This document shows, piece after piece, positions 8,923 to 16,811 of a stretch of 34,676 bases of DNA. Under the pieces are notes generated by a model, which worked only from the letters and a program-made list of their open reading frames with translations, was not told the origin of the DNA and searched no databases. Within the stretch, counting starts at the first letter, position 1. The number at the start of each line of letters is the position of its first letter. A program made the translations under genes and the position numbers. Source of the stretch: an uncultured Chloroflexota bacterium (GTDB lineage Bacteria > Chloroflexota > Anaerolineae > Promineifilales > Promineifilaceae); contig CAADGU010000266.1 in NCBI GenBank assembly GCA_900696625.1, forward strand, positions 1 to 34,676, given 5' to 3'.

Positions 8923-9900
8923 CTATAGCTTTAGACGTGGGTCTAAAGCGTCCCGTAAACCATCACCTAAATAGTTGAAAGATAATACGGTTATAAAAAT
9001 GAGCATACCCGGATACAACGCCTTCCAGGGGGCCATGAACATATCTTTTTGAACATCTTGTAGCATGTTTCCCCATGTAGCGACCGGGGGTTGCACACCA
9101 AAACCCAAAAAGCTTAAGGCTGACTCCAGCAGGATAACCCCACCTAAGCCCAATGTAGCACTGACGATGATTGGGGGAATGGCATTGGGCATCATGTGTC
9201 GGGTAATAATCTGAAGATTACTCATGCCTAAGGCGCGTGATGCTTCGGCAAATTCCATGTTGCGCAGCTTGAGTACTTCAGCCCGCGCCAGACGGCAGGC
9301 GCCCGTCCAACCCAGAACGGCCAGGATGACGATGATGATGAAAGCCTGACTCCATTCGGGGGGTAAAAACGAGACACGGACATTGCGCAAAAGCGATGAT
9401 AATACAAGCAGTAAGGGGAGGGATGGCAGAATGATGATGAACTCAACGATGCGTTGAATGACACTGTCTGCCCAACGGCCGTAATACCCCGACACCGCCC
9501 CAATAAACAAACCAAAGGTCTCGGCAACTAGCGTGACCGTAAAAGCAATGGTCAATGACAGGCGGCCGGCCACCATTAAGCGATATAACACATCCCGCCC
9601 CAACTCATCTGTTCCCAGAGGATGCTCCCGTGATGGCGGCATATTACGCGAGGCCAGGTCTTGTGTGTCCCGGCTGTAATTCATGTATTGACCACGGGAA
9701 ACATTATAGTAGGTACGGCGCGCCATAATTTCTGGACCAACCAACACCACCAGGATAATCGTAGCCAACACAATTAAACTGGCTGTCGCCAGCTTATGCC
9801 GGCGCAGCCGGTTCCAATAGGTGATAATCAGCGGCTCCGGTTTACCGGTAAGCAGCGCCTCAGACTGGAGAGCATCAATGTCAATCTTACTAACGGTCAT
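8923..9900 (-). CDS. Peptide ABC transporter permease, OppC/DppC type
   Basis: 325 residues. A cytoplasmic N-terminus with W-N-R-L-R-R-H-K-L leads into TM1 (residues about 38-58), an external loop with P-S-R-E-H-P-L-G-T-D-E-L-G-R-D-V-L-Y-R-L, the standard OppC/DppC signature, and five further helices. The EAA loop, EASRALGMSNLQIITRHMMP, contacts the ATPase. The family forms the inner-membrane channel with the OppB-type subunit. GGAG lies seven bases before the ATG. A hairpin occupies the 67-bp gap behind the upstream permease gene. It contains one ACGGCCGT (9475). Confidence 0.96.
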   Translation of the reverse strand: MTVSKIDIDALQSEALLTGKPEPLIITYWNRLRRHKLATASLIVLATIILVVLVGPEIMARRTYYNVSRGQYMNYSRDTQDLASRNMPPSREHPLGTDELGRDVLYRLMVAGRLSLTIAFTVTLVAETFGLFIGAVSGYYGRWADSVIQRIVEFIIILPSLPLLLVLSSLLRNVRVSFLPPEWSQAFIIIVILAVLGWTGACRLARAEVLKLRNMEFAEASRALGMSNLQIITRHMMPNAIPPIIVSATLGLGGVILLESALSFLGFGVQPPVATWGNMLQDVQKDMFMAPWKALYPGMLIFITVLSFNYLGDGLRDALDPRLKL

Positions 9901-9920
9901 AGGAGTTCTCCCTCAAGTCA

Positions 9921-9951
9921 GAAACCAGGCTTTTCTTAAAGGCCTGGTTTC
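9921..9951 (-). other. Intercistronic hairpin between the two permease genes
   Basis: A 10-bp perfect stem (GAAACCAGGC at 9921-9930, GCCTGGTTTC at 9942-9951) with an 11-nt loop lies in the 67-bp gap. No U-tract follows on the minus strand, so an mRNA-stability or processing role is more likely than termination. Confidence 0.5.
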
Positions 9952-9967
9952 TTGTTTCTCGCGTGAA

Positions 9968-11155
9968 TTAACCAAACCGGATGCGTGGGTCTACAATTGT
10001 ATAGAGAATATCACCAATCAGGGTGGCAACCACCACTAAAATAGCGGTGATAAACAACAAAGCCATAACAATGGGCCAGTCATCACGCCCCAAAGCATCA
10101 ATATACAATCGCCCCATACCCGGATAGTTAAAAATTGTCTCCGTAATAATGGCGCCGCCAAAGATACCTGGTATTTGGAAGACCACAATGGTGATAATGG
10201 GAATTAACGCATTGCGGAAGGCATGTCTCATAATGACGGCGCGTTCCCGCAAACCCTTGGACCGGGCGGTACGCACATAATCCTGGCGCAGCACTTCCAG
10301 CATCGAAGAGCGCATGTAGCGGCTCCAACCAGCCAGGTAAAGCAACGTCAGTACCATAACCGGCAATACCAAATGGATGGCTCGATCAGCCAGGGTATAG
10401 GGCTTTATATTCAACACGTCTTGAATGCTGCCTGGCAGCACCCGCTGTGTAAACACATCTCCAGTGGGGAAATAAGGCAATCCCCACCTTTGAAATTGCA
10501 GACCAAATAGAATAATAACCAACAGGCCAAACCAAAACACCGGCATGGCAATGCCAAAAAAGCTAAATGTCGTAGCCACATAATCCAACACTGAATATTG
10601 TCTCACAGCGGAAATAATGCCAATAGGAATGGCAATAACCAGGGAAACCACCGTTACCGTTGTCATCAAAATGAGTGTATTCGTCAGGCGGCTGCCAATA
10701 ATCGAAGTAACTGTTTGCCCGCGCGCCAACGCCCAGGACTCACCCCAATCCCAACGCAGCACACCTTCACGGCATGGCACTCTTTTGGCTGGATCCGCGC
10801 CCGCATTGGTGCCACTGGCTGCCTGACAGGTGGGTGACTGGTAATCACGCCAGGTACCGGTGATAAACAGGTTGTTTTTCGCGTCAGGGTTGCCAACAAC
10901 ATCGCCCACTTCGTCCAGCCAATCTTCACCAAACAGCCAGGTCAAATAGGCCAGGTACATGGGCTTATTCAGGCCCAGCGTTGCCTCTATCCGGGCAATT
11001 TCTTGAGGGCTGAGCCGGCTTTTGGCATCGGCTGCCAGGTTCAGGCCAGATAAAGGGCCACCGGGTACCGCATTTAACATGAGATAAATGGCAATCGTAG
11101 CGAAAATTACCACCAATACCATTTGAAACGCCCGTCGTATGAGATAATTGGTCAT
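9968..11155 (-). CDS. Peptide ABC transporter permease, OppB/DppB type, with enlarged first periplasmic-side loop
   Basis: 395 residues, clearly longer than the usual 305-340. AGGAGG lies seven bases before the ATG. TM1 (residues 9-28) is followed by V-P-G-G-P and G-L-N-K-P-M-Y-L-A-Y-L-T-W-L. A stretch of about 55 residues (roughly 75-135) with two Cys (T-C-Q and P-C-R-E) then separates this from the usual W-D-W-G-E-S continuation. The core resumes with five helices and the EAA loop DYVRTARSKGLRERAVIMRH. The inserted loop faces outward and could contact the binding protein or form a disulfide (inference). It carries no ACGGCCGT copy. Confidence 0.95.
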   Translation of the reverse strand: MTNYLIRRAFQMVLVVIFATIAIYLMLNAVPGGPLSGLNLAADAKSRLSPQEIARIEATLGLNKPMYLAYLTWLFGEDWLDEVGDVVGNPDAKNNLFITGTWRDYQSPTCQAASGTNAGADPAKRVPCREGVLRWDWGESWALARGQTVTSIIGSRLTNTLILMTTVTVVSLVIAIPIGIISAVRQYSVLDYVATTFSFFGIAMPVFWFGLLVIILFGLQFQRWGLPYFPTGDVFTQRVLPGSIQDVLNIKPYTLADRAIHLVLPVMVLTLLYLAGWSRYMRSSMLEVLRQDYVRTARSKGLRERAVIMRHAFRNALIPIITIVVFQIPGIFGGAIITETIFNYPGMGRLYIDALGRDDWPIVMALLFITAILVVVATLIGDILYTIVDPRIRFG

Positions 11156-11207
11156 CGGATACCTCCTGGCAAGTTGATAACCTTGCCTGAATCGGTTAAC
11201 TAACCTG

Positions 11208-11240
11208 AGATTGGTTCAATCTCAAAAATTGAACCAATCT
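11208..11240. repeat. Inverted repeat AGATTGGTTCAAT ... ATTGAACCAATCT
   Basis: A 13-bp perfect stem (11208-11220 with 11228-11240) with a 7-nt loop lies in the 285-bp gap between the binding-protein gene and the OppB-type gene. There is no U-tract outside the stem. It could be a dispersed repeat or an mRNA processing hairpin. Apart from this and the terminator at 11373-11419, no gene is seen in the gap. Confidence 0.6.
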
Positions 11241-11372
11241 AAACCCTATTCGTTTATGAGTGCGTGCCTGTGGATGCGGCCAAAAAGCCAGCGATTGATT
11301 AAATGAATGATGGGAGGAATCGGGAAACAGTGCATCCATGGCAAGATTGTATCAAAGCACATGGAAGAAACC

Positions 11373-11419
11373 AAAAAAATTACAATTAGTGGCAGCGCCA
11401 TCTCTGGCGCTGCCACTAA
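11373..11419 (-). terminator. Intercistronic Rho-independent terminator after the binding-protein gene
   Basis: A 15-bp perfect stem (TTAGTGGCAGCGCCA at 11386-11400, complement at 11405-11419) with a 4-nt loop lies 21 bp past the stop of the binding-protein gene. Six bases later on the minus strand comes a run of seven T (complement of 11373-11379). This fits partial termination that leaves binding-protein mRNA in excess over permease mRNA, as known for other ABC importers. Confidence 0.75.
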
Positions 11420-11440
11420 CTACTCATTCAAAGCACCGCA

Positions 11441-13441
11441 TTACTGCTGAATGTCAATCTCGAAGATGTTGAACATTTCAGAGTTCTGGGTTGGGTCAAC
11501 GAAGAAGTTCAGGATTTCCGGTCGGGCTGCGGCCACTTTCAGGCGCAGGAACAACGGGATAACCGGCACATTCTCGGAGAAGATAATCTGCGATTCAATG
11601 TGCCCTTCTTCGTATTCGGGTGTGCCCGGTAGGGAGCCAATGGCTTTCTGGCAGGCGGCATCAAAGTCGGCATTACGCCAACCGGTGTTGTTCTGACCAC
11701 CCCAGGCTGACGGATAAAGGGCATTGCCATTTTCGTCTACAGCTGCCGGGTCGCCAGGAACGTTCCAACCACCATACAGGCTGCAGGAAGGTTCAACGCC
11801 GGTTAACCAGGCAAATTCGCCCAGGTCATATTTACGGCCAAACAACACACCTTCCGGCCCATCAGCAAACCATTCACCGGCCGGCGGGTAATACAGTTCT
11901 ACCTGAATACCACACTGGGCCTGGTTTTCTTTGAAAATCTGGGTCAACTGCTGGCGCATAGCATTACCGGCGGTGGTGCCCAGGGTGATGACGAAGGGCT
12001 GACCATCGGTGTATTCACGGATGCCATCACCATCGCTGTCTACGAAACCAACCTCATCGAGCAGGGCATTGGCCGCTTCCACGTCATAGGGCCATTCAGT
12101 CAGACCTTCAGTGGGGTAGAGCGGATGCACGCTGGGGACGTAGGTGTGGATGATTTCGGAACGGCCGTACATGATGTTGTCCACCATGCCCTGGCGATCC
12201 GTACACATGGTCATGGCCTGGCGCACACGCACATCGGCAAACCAGTCACGGTATTCGGGACGGCTGCGATATTCATCCACCGGGTCAAGGTTGAAGTCAA
12301 TGTGTTCGTACACGGTACCAGTCTGGAAGAACGGCACGAGCAGACCATTGTTTTCCGCCTCGATCAGGAACGGGGCTTCATTGGTGGACATACCATCCTG
12401 CGTACCAATGTCGCAAGCGCCGGAGAGCAACTGGGCTATCAACTGATTGGTGTTGGGGATGAATTTGTAGGTAACACTGTCCAGATAGGGCAAACCTTCA
12501 GCAGCACGGTAATAATACGGGTTTTTCACCATGGAAATGCGGTCACCGGCTACCCATTCCGTGATCATGAACGGGCCATCACCAACCGGCAAACGGCTGG
12601 ATTCTTCGGCCGTCAGCAGTTCAGCGGCGGTGAAACCACCCAACAGATGCTCTGGCAGCGGCGCCCAGAAGTTGGTGTAGTAGGTGGAATCCATGAAACC
12701 GGGCAGACCTGTCCAACGGACAGTCAGATCACCGGTAGCTTCATAGCTGGCGGTACGCTCGAAAGCGTATTTGCCAGTGGGGGTGTCAGGATCACCAACA
12801 AGCTTATGGCTGAAAACGGAATCGCTGGCTTTGACCGGTTCACCATCTGACCAGACGCGCGGCTTCATAGTGAAGTCCACTACCAGTTGCTCCAACGTCA
12901 CCGGGCCACCATCAAAGGTGAATTCTTCACCGGCTTGATTCTTGACCGTCACGCCTTCACCCCAGGCCACAACACTGTCTGACGCATCACGCACCAGGTC
13001 GCCGGGCTGCACTTCAACTTCTACCAGTTGGGCGTCGCCATCGGCCAGGCTAGGTACTTTTTCCAGACCTTGCGCCTGGTAGCCATAGGACAGCGTGGTC
13101 AGGTCGTTTTCAAAAACAGCATGCAACACGGCGGACATCGCCAGCATGGAACCACCATAGACATACAGGGTTGTTGGTTCTTGGGCCATGCAGACAACCA
13201 GGTCTTTTGGTTTAACTTCCGCGGGGGCAGCCGTGGGTTCTACCACAACCGTTTCTACCACGACACGGGTAACTTCTACCTGAATTTCCTCAGTCCCGCC
13301 TTCAACTTCCACCGTTTCTACAACGGTTTCGGTGACAACGCGGGTAACTTCTACAACTTGCGGTTCAGCGGATTGACAGGCCGCTAACACAAAACTAAAC
13401 GCCACGAGTATGGCAATAATTGTAAACCACTTTTTGGACAT
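11441..13441 (-). CDS. Family 5 solute-binding lipoprotein of the peptide ABC importer
   Basis: 666 residues. The lipoprotein signal has K-K near the start, a hydrophobic core and lipobox L-A-A-C with Cys22. A Val/Thr/Glu-rich linker follows (VVEVTRVVTETVVETVEV and a second similar run, about residues 29-70), a feature I associate with Chloroflexota binding proteins. The SBP_bac_5 domain includes the family-typical regions W-S-D-G-E-P-V-K-A-S-D-S-V-F, F-M-I-T-E-W-V-A-G-D, V-R-V-R-Q-A-M-T-M-C-T-D and A-N-A-L-L-D-E-V-G-F near an EF-hand-like D-S-D-G-D-G-I-R-E. It captures peptides or other small solutes outside the membrane for the downstream permeases and ATPases. GGAGGAG lies five bases before the ATG. 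First gene of the operon. Confidence 0.95.
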   Translation of the reverse strand: MSKKWFTIIAILVAFSFVLAACQSAEPQVVEVTRVVTETVVETVEVEGGTEEIQVEVTRVVVETVVVEPTAAPAEVKPKDLVVCMAQEPTTLYVYGGSMLAMSAVLHAVFENDLTTLSYGYQAQGLEKVPSLADGDAQLVEVEVQPGDLVRDASDSVVAWGEGVTVKNQAGEEFTFDGGPVTLEQLVVDFTMKPRVWSDGEPVKASDSVFSHKLVGDPDTPTGKYAFERTASYEATGDLTVRWTGLPGFMDSTYYTNFWAPLPEHLLGGFTAAELLTAEESSRLPVGDGPFMITEWVAGDRISMVKNPYYYRAAEGLPYLDSVTYKFIPNTNQLIAQLLSGACDIGTQDGMSTNEAPFLIEAENNGLLVPFFQTGTVYEHIDFNLDPVDEYRSRPEYRDWFADVRVRQAMTMCTDRQGMVDNIMYGRSEIIHTYVPSVHPLYPTEGLTEWPYDVEAANALLDEVGFVDSDGDGIREYTDGQPFVITLGTTAGNAMRQQLTQIFKENQAQCGIQVELYYPPAGEWFADGPEGVLFGRKYDLGEFAWLTGVEPSCSLYGGWNVPGDPAAVDENGNALYPSAWGGQNNTGWRNADFDAACQKAIGSLPGTPEYEEGHIESQIIFSENVPVIPLFLRLKVAAARPEILNFFVDPTQNSEMFNIFEIDIQQ

Positions 13442-13536
13442 TTGTCTCCTCCAAATCTCTAGATGTTAAAACAATAAACTGTTTATGCTGTGGATTTTTA
13501 TATGACTGAATTCGCTGCATCACCTCCTTGAGAGGA

Positions 13537-13570
13537 AGACCTGGCGGGTTTTGAAAAACCTGTCAGATCT
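13537..13570. repeat. Imperfect inverted repeat AGACCTGGCGGGTTTT ... AAAACCTGTCAGATCT
   Basis: Two roughly 16-base arms around a two- to three-base centre, with a few mismatches, lie in the leader of the binding-protein gene. The arms match those of the perfect repeat at 18139-18200 (AGACCTGACAGGTTTTT), so this is a dispersed family with at least two members here. Confidence 0.65.
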
Positions 13571-13691
13571 GCGATTTAAATGCAAACAGCCCCTGTGACG
13601 CCACGGCAGGTTTGCCTTGTAGGGCAATGACCGGGGCACAGCAGGGGCTTGCTAAAAAAATACAATTATCAATAACCATAAAACGAACCAT
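13563..13691 (-). CDS. Putative 42-residue leader ORF upstream of the peptide importer operon
   Basis: Within the 400-bp gene-free region 13442-13841, an ATG at 13689-13691 follows AGGAGA at seven bases' distance and opens a 43-codon frame ending in TGA (13563-13565). The peptide begins MVRFMVIDNCIFLASPCC and ends in F-K-S-Q-I, with a hydrophobic start and a Cys pair. Its ribosome-binding site is as good as that of the main gene, and it lies between the promoter (13745-13772) and the binding-protein gene. It also spans the structured element at 13582-13652, so either the peptide or the RNA fold, or both as an attenuator, may matter. Translation is not proven. Confidence 0.4.
   Translation of the reverse strand: MVRFMVIDNCIFLASPCCAPVIALQGKPAVASQGLFAFKSQI
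13582..13652 (-). other. Structured leader RNA element, unclassified
   Basis: On the minus strand the arms AGCCCCTG[ct]GTG and CACAGGGGCT (13637-13649 and 13588-13597) form a 10-bp stem with a 2-nt bulge, extended by GCAA/TTGC. Inside is a hairpin GGT-ca-TTGCC, loop CTACAA, GGCAA-ACC. A second hairpin of 8 bp (CTGTTGAT/ATCAACAG, 13703-13728) sits just before the leader-ORF ribosome-binding site. I could not match it to a riboswitch class I know. Confidence 0.5.
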
Positions 13692-13744
13692 TAACCGTTC
13701 TCCTGTTGATTTGAGGGGGTATCAACAGTTGCCGGGATGTATCT

Positions 13745-13772
13745 ATTATACCCGTGTGCGTTTAAGTGTCAA
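13745..13772 (-). promoter_or_regulatory. Consensus sigma70-type promoter of the peptide importer operon
   Basis: On the minus strand TTGACA (complement of 13767-13772) and TATAAT (complement of 13745-13750) are both perfect and 16 bp apart. A start near 13738 would give a leader of about 300 nt before the binding-protein ATG at 13441. No other feature is seen between the promoter and the HExxH gene. Confidence 0.8.
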
Positions 13773-13841
13773 CGCAGTGACATAACAGCTACATTACAGT
13801 GACTAGGCGCCACGCACTTTGAAAGTACCTGGCGTCTGGAC

Positions 13842-14558
13842 CTACAAACGGCCGTGACGCAATTCATCCACATACGGTAAATAGGCCGCTACTTCCTCCC
13901 CGGCCACCAGCAAAGAAAAATAATCCTGCACGATTTGTGCCTGCTGCTCCCGGTTAAAACTGGACAGTGGCTTCTGGTTTTCATGCGCCTGCGCCAGGCC
14001 GGCCGCACCGCCATAGGTATAACAGTCGCGGCGGGTGGTGACCAACATGTAAATGGCCTCCGTCATGTACCGGGTACCTGCCTGCTCATATTGGTAGACA
14101 TGTGTTAATTCGTGTACCAGCAGGGCCAGGTTCTGGCGGGAACGAGAAGGGGTTTGCGGCAAAAAGATGGTATGCCAGGCGGTAAAGGCCAGATTCCCAT
14201 TAAACCGGAAGATCAACCTGGCCAGACCACCTTCCGCCAGGCGCACATCGGTAAAACGCAGGTGGATGCCGACGATGTCGGTAATAACGGCCGTCTCCGC
14301 CGCCGTCAGTGGGGTGGTATGCGCCAACATACGCAGGAAAATTTGCGCCAGTTCTGGGCCGCCTACCAGATCAAAAAGCTGCACGACCAGCAAATGGACG
14401 GTTTTTCTGAGGGGGGAGGTGTGGGTGACGGCCGTGGCGCCTGTTTGCCTGATGCGCCGCACCCGCGCCGGAAAGTCACGGACGAGGTTTAGCGGCCACA
14501 ACCAGAGGCTAACGGCGCGTTCGCGCCACCAGGTTAAGAAAGAGTGAGAGAGGGACAA
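13842..14558 (-). CDS. Putative HExxH zinc metalloprotease-like protein
   Basis: About 238 residues if started at the TTG at 14556-14558, 9 bp after the upstream stop. No ATG occurs before about residue 85 and no clear ribosome-binding site is visible, so the start is uncertain. The centre has L-A-L-L-V-H-E-L-T-H-V-Y-Q-Y-E-Q-A-G, an HExxH zinc motif, with a Glu 14 residues after the second His (Y-M-T-E-A-I-Y) as a possible third ligand, gluzincin style. It ends with F-N-R-E-Q-Q-A-Q-I-V-Q-D-Y-F. The motif resembles DUF4157-like domains, but the remainder is not diagnostic. No signal peptide is evident. Probably co-transcribed with the TPR gene. Confidence 0.7.
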   Translation of the reverse strand: MSLSHSFLTWWRERAVSLWLWPLNLVRDFPARVRRIRQTGATAVTHTSPLRKTVHLLVVQLFDLVGGPELAQIFLRMLAHTTPLTAAETAVITDIVGIHLRFTDVRLAEGGLARLIFRFNGNLAFTAWHTIFLPQTPSRSRQNLALLVHELTHVYQYEQAGTRYMTEAIYMLVTTRRDCYTYGGAAGLAQAHENQKPLSSFNREQQAQIVQDYFSLLVAGEEVAAYLPYVDELRHGRL

Positions 14559-14567
14559 CAGGGAGCG

Positions 14568-15881
14568 TTACAACTTTTCAGGATTGATATTGGCGGCCTG
14601 TAACACGGCCAATACCGGCGGTGCGTAGACAAAACAAGATTTCAAGTGTGGGTCTTGCAGGGGTTCAACCGTTTGCCGGATAAAATCGGCGGCAATTGTT
14701 AAATGCACAGCCGCGATATTTTCATTGTCGGCCACATGGCTCATGGTGGCGTGTAGTTTCCACAGCGTACCCCGATCCACCGAAGTTTGGGCAGACAACA
14801 TGGCGCTGTTTAATTCTGCCACGGCGCCGGCCCGGTCTCCCTGGTAATACAGCAGTTCCCCACGGACAAATGAGGCCAGCGCCCGATACCGGTCAGCGTT
14901 TAGCGTCTCGGCAATATGGGCCAATGCCGCCACTGCCTGCGCCGCCAGACCGAAATCTTCATGGCGTAAGTAGGCCCGCGCCAGGTTATACAAGGCCAGG
15001 GCTTCATGCTCCAGATTGCCTACATCACGCGCACCGTCCAGGGCCGCCTGCAAATAAACCAGCCCTTGTTCATATTGTCCCATTTCCACCAGATCAACAC
15101 CGAGATTGCGCTTGATTTCCGGCACCAGCAGATCGGCCTTTGTTTCCACCGCCTGCTGCAACGCGCGCTGGTGATAAGACAGGGCATTATCAATATCATA
15201 CAATGCCTGATGACACTCCCCGATGTCGTTGAGGGCTTGCACAACCCGCCAGCGATCGTTGACGGATTCCAGAATTGTGTGCGCTTCATGGTGGGCGGCC
15301 AGGGCGTGCTGATATTCGCCCCGTGCCTGGCGTGTACGACCCAGGCTGGTGAGAACGCGCCCTTGTTCACGCGCTTCACCGGCCTGGCGAAAAGCGGCTA
15401 ATGATTGGGTCAGGTGGTTGATGGCGGCGTCTGTATTTCCTTGTCGCCGGTACAATACACCCAGCCCCCGCCGCGCCCGGCCAATGACCAACAAGTTTTG
15501 CGAAGTCAGCCCCTCTTGCAATGCCTGTTGGTATAGTTTTTCGGCCTCTTCGTATTGGCCGCGAAAGTCAGCTAATTCCCCCAGGCGGACACGGGCGCGG
15601 GCGGTTTGATCCTGGGTGTCACTGATGGCTAACGAGTCGTTATAATCCTTTTCCGCGGCCTCAAATTCGCCCAATAACCAGTGACACTGCCCACGATACT
15701 CAAACAACCGGGAACGGAAGATCGCCGGCGCGCCTTCAAACGCCAGGGCATCACTGTAATAGCGTACAGCCTTATCGTATTCCTGCTCGCGGGCAGCCAA
15801 ACGACCCTCGCGGAAGGCTTTGACGGCGGCAGCGGAAACGCCAGAGAGGCTGAGTTGACCAGAGGTAACGGTATCTGACAT
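14568..15881 (-). CDS. Tetratricopeptide repeat protein
   Basis: 437 residues from the ATG at 15879-15881; a TTG start at 15917 would add 12 residues. Nearly the whole protein is TPR units of about 40 residues with the usual A/G-x-x-Y/L-x-x-x-A spacing. Examples are Y-D-K-A-V-R-Y-Y-S-D-A-L-A, Y-E-E-A-E-K-L-Y-Q-Q-A-L, DAAINHLTQSLAAFRQAG and Y-E-Q-G-L-V-Y-L-Q-A-A-L. No DNA-binding or catalytic domain precedes the repeats. Such proteins act as protein-interaction scaffolds, and the partner is unknown. The HExxH gene follows after 9 bp. Confidence 0.85.
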   Translation of the reverse strand: MSDTVTSGQLSLSGVSAAAVKAFREGRLAAREQEYDKAVRYYSDALAFEGAPAIFRSRLFEYRGQCHWLLGEFEAAEKDYNDSLAISDTQDQTARARVRLGELADFRGQYEEAEKLYQQALQEGLTSQNLLVIGRARRGLGVLYRRQGNTDAAINHLTQSLAAFRQAGEAREQGRVLTSLGRTRQARGEYQHALAAHHEAHTILESVNDRWRVVQALNDIGECHQALYDIDNALSYHQRALQQAVETKADLLVPEIKRNLGVDLVEMGQYEQGLVYLQAALDGARDVGNLEHEALALYNLARAYLRHEDFGLAAQAVAALAHIAETLNADRYRALASFVRGELLYYQGDRAGAVAELNSAMLSAQTSVDRGTLWKLHATMSHVADNENIAAVHLTIAADFIRQTVEPLQDPHLKSCFVYAPPVLAVLQAANINPEKL

Positions 15882-16062
15882 GCTGTGTATGATACACAGG
15901 AGCGTGATTTTTCTCAATAAAGGATTCGTGAAGGGATGGAACGGGTCACGGCCGTGCCCATCATTTTTTACGCTTTATCCACAAATGGGGGATGGTGCTA
16001 GAATTGGGGCTGGTAGCTGGTGGCTGTGTAGATGGTAGATGATACAGAGGTATGAGGTAAAG

Positions 16063-16770
16063 ATGGCCCATTTGGAAGGACAGGAACGCGCCGACTATGT
16101 GCAAGATATGTTTGCCCGCATTGCCGGGCGGTATGACCGCATGAATCGGTTAATGACGTTTGGGCAGGATATGAAATGGCGGCGCTATGTGATTCAGCAG
16201 GCGAATTTACCACCACACGGCCGTCTGCTGGACATTGCTACCGGTACCGGCGATATTGCTCTGGAAGGGTTACAGCAGATACCGGGACTGACGGCCGTTG
16301 GCGGTGACTTTACCATCGAGATGATGCAAGCCGGTAAACGGCTGCCCCCCCGCGCCGCCATTCTGTGGACGGCGGCGGATACGCTGCACCTGCCCTTTCC
16401 CGACAACACTTTCGATGCAGTCACTTCCGGCTTTCTCATGCGCAATGTCATTGACGTGTCCGGCGCTTTCCGCGAGCAGATGCGTGTGACCAAACCGGGT
16501 GGGCGGGTGGTGGTGTTGGAATCCAGCCCACCCAAGAAGAATGTGTTACGGCCGTTCATCAAAATCCACCTCAACACCATCATCCCCACCCTGGGCAAAC
16601 TGGTCACCGGCGAATCAGACGCCTACCGCTACTTACCCGACAGCACACAACAATTCCAGACCCCGGAAAATCTGGCCCAGACCATGCGTCAGATAGGCTT
16701 TCTGAATGTGCAATACAGATTGTTCATGTTTGGCACTATCGCCATACACACCGGACAAAAGCCAACGTAA
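16063..16770 (+). CDS. menG: Demethylmenaquinone methyltransferase (UbiE/MenG family)
   Basis: 235 residues from the ATG at 16063, chosen because GAGG lies five bases before it; an upstream in-frame ATG at 16039 lacks a site. The family hallmark Y-D-R-M-N-R-L-M-T-F-G-Q-D-M-K-W-R-R is near the N-terminus, motif I is L-L-D-I-A-T-G-T-G-D-I-A-L, and T-S-G-F-L-M-R-N-V-I-D is followed by E-Q-M-R-V-T-K-P-G-G-R-V-V-V-L-E. The enzyme transfers a methyl group from SAM to demethylmenaquinone, the last step of menaquinone synthesis. A ubiquinone role is less likely given the probable phylum. Three ACGGCCGT copies. It diverges from the TPR gene across a 181-bp spacer with no clear promoter. Confidence 0.92.
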   Translation: MAHLEGQERADYVQDMFARIAGRYDRMNRLMTFGQDMKWRRYVIQQANLPPHGRLLDIATGTGDIALEGLQQIPGLTAVGGDFTIEMMQAGKRLPPRAAILWTAADTLHLPFPDNTFDAVTSGFLMRNVIDVSGAFREQMRVTKPGGRVVVLESSPPKKNVLRPFIKIHLNTIIPTLGKLVTGESDAYRYLPDSTQQFQTPENLAQTMRQIGFLNVQYRLFMFGTIAIHTGQKPT

Positions 16771-16811
16771 CGTTTCTATATTCATCCGCTTTCTATTTGC
16801 AGGATAATTTT

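Noticed and set aside
13519-13529. Possible 16S rRNA 3'-end remnant (ATCACCTCCTT)
   Set aside because: Only 11 bases match; flanking sequence is unlike 16S or a spacer. It is better read as a strong ribosome-binding site on the minus strand.
13582-13652. Known riboswitch class in the peptide importer leader
   Set aside because: The conserved cores of TPP, cobalamin, GEMM, THF, fluoride and ZTP aptamers, as I recall them, are not present. Left as unclassified.
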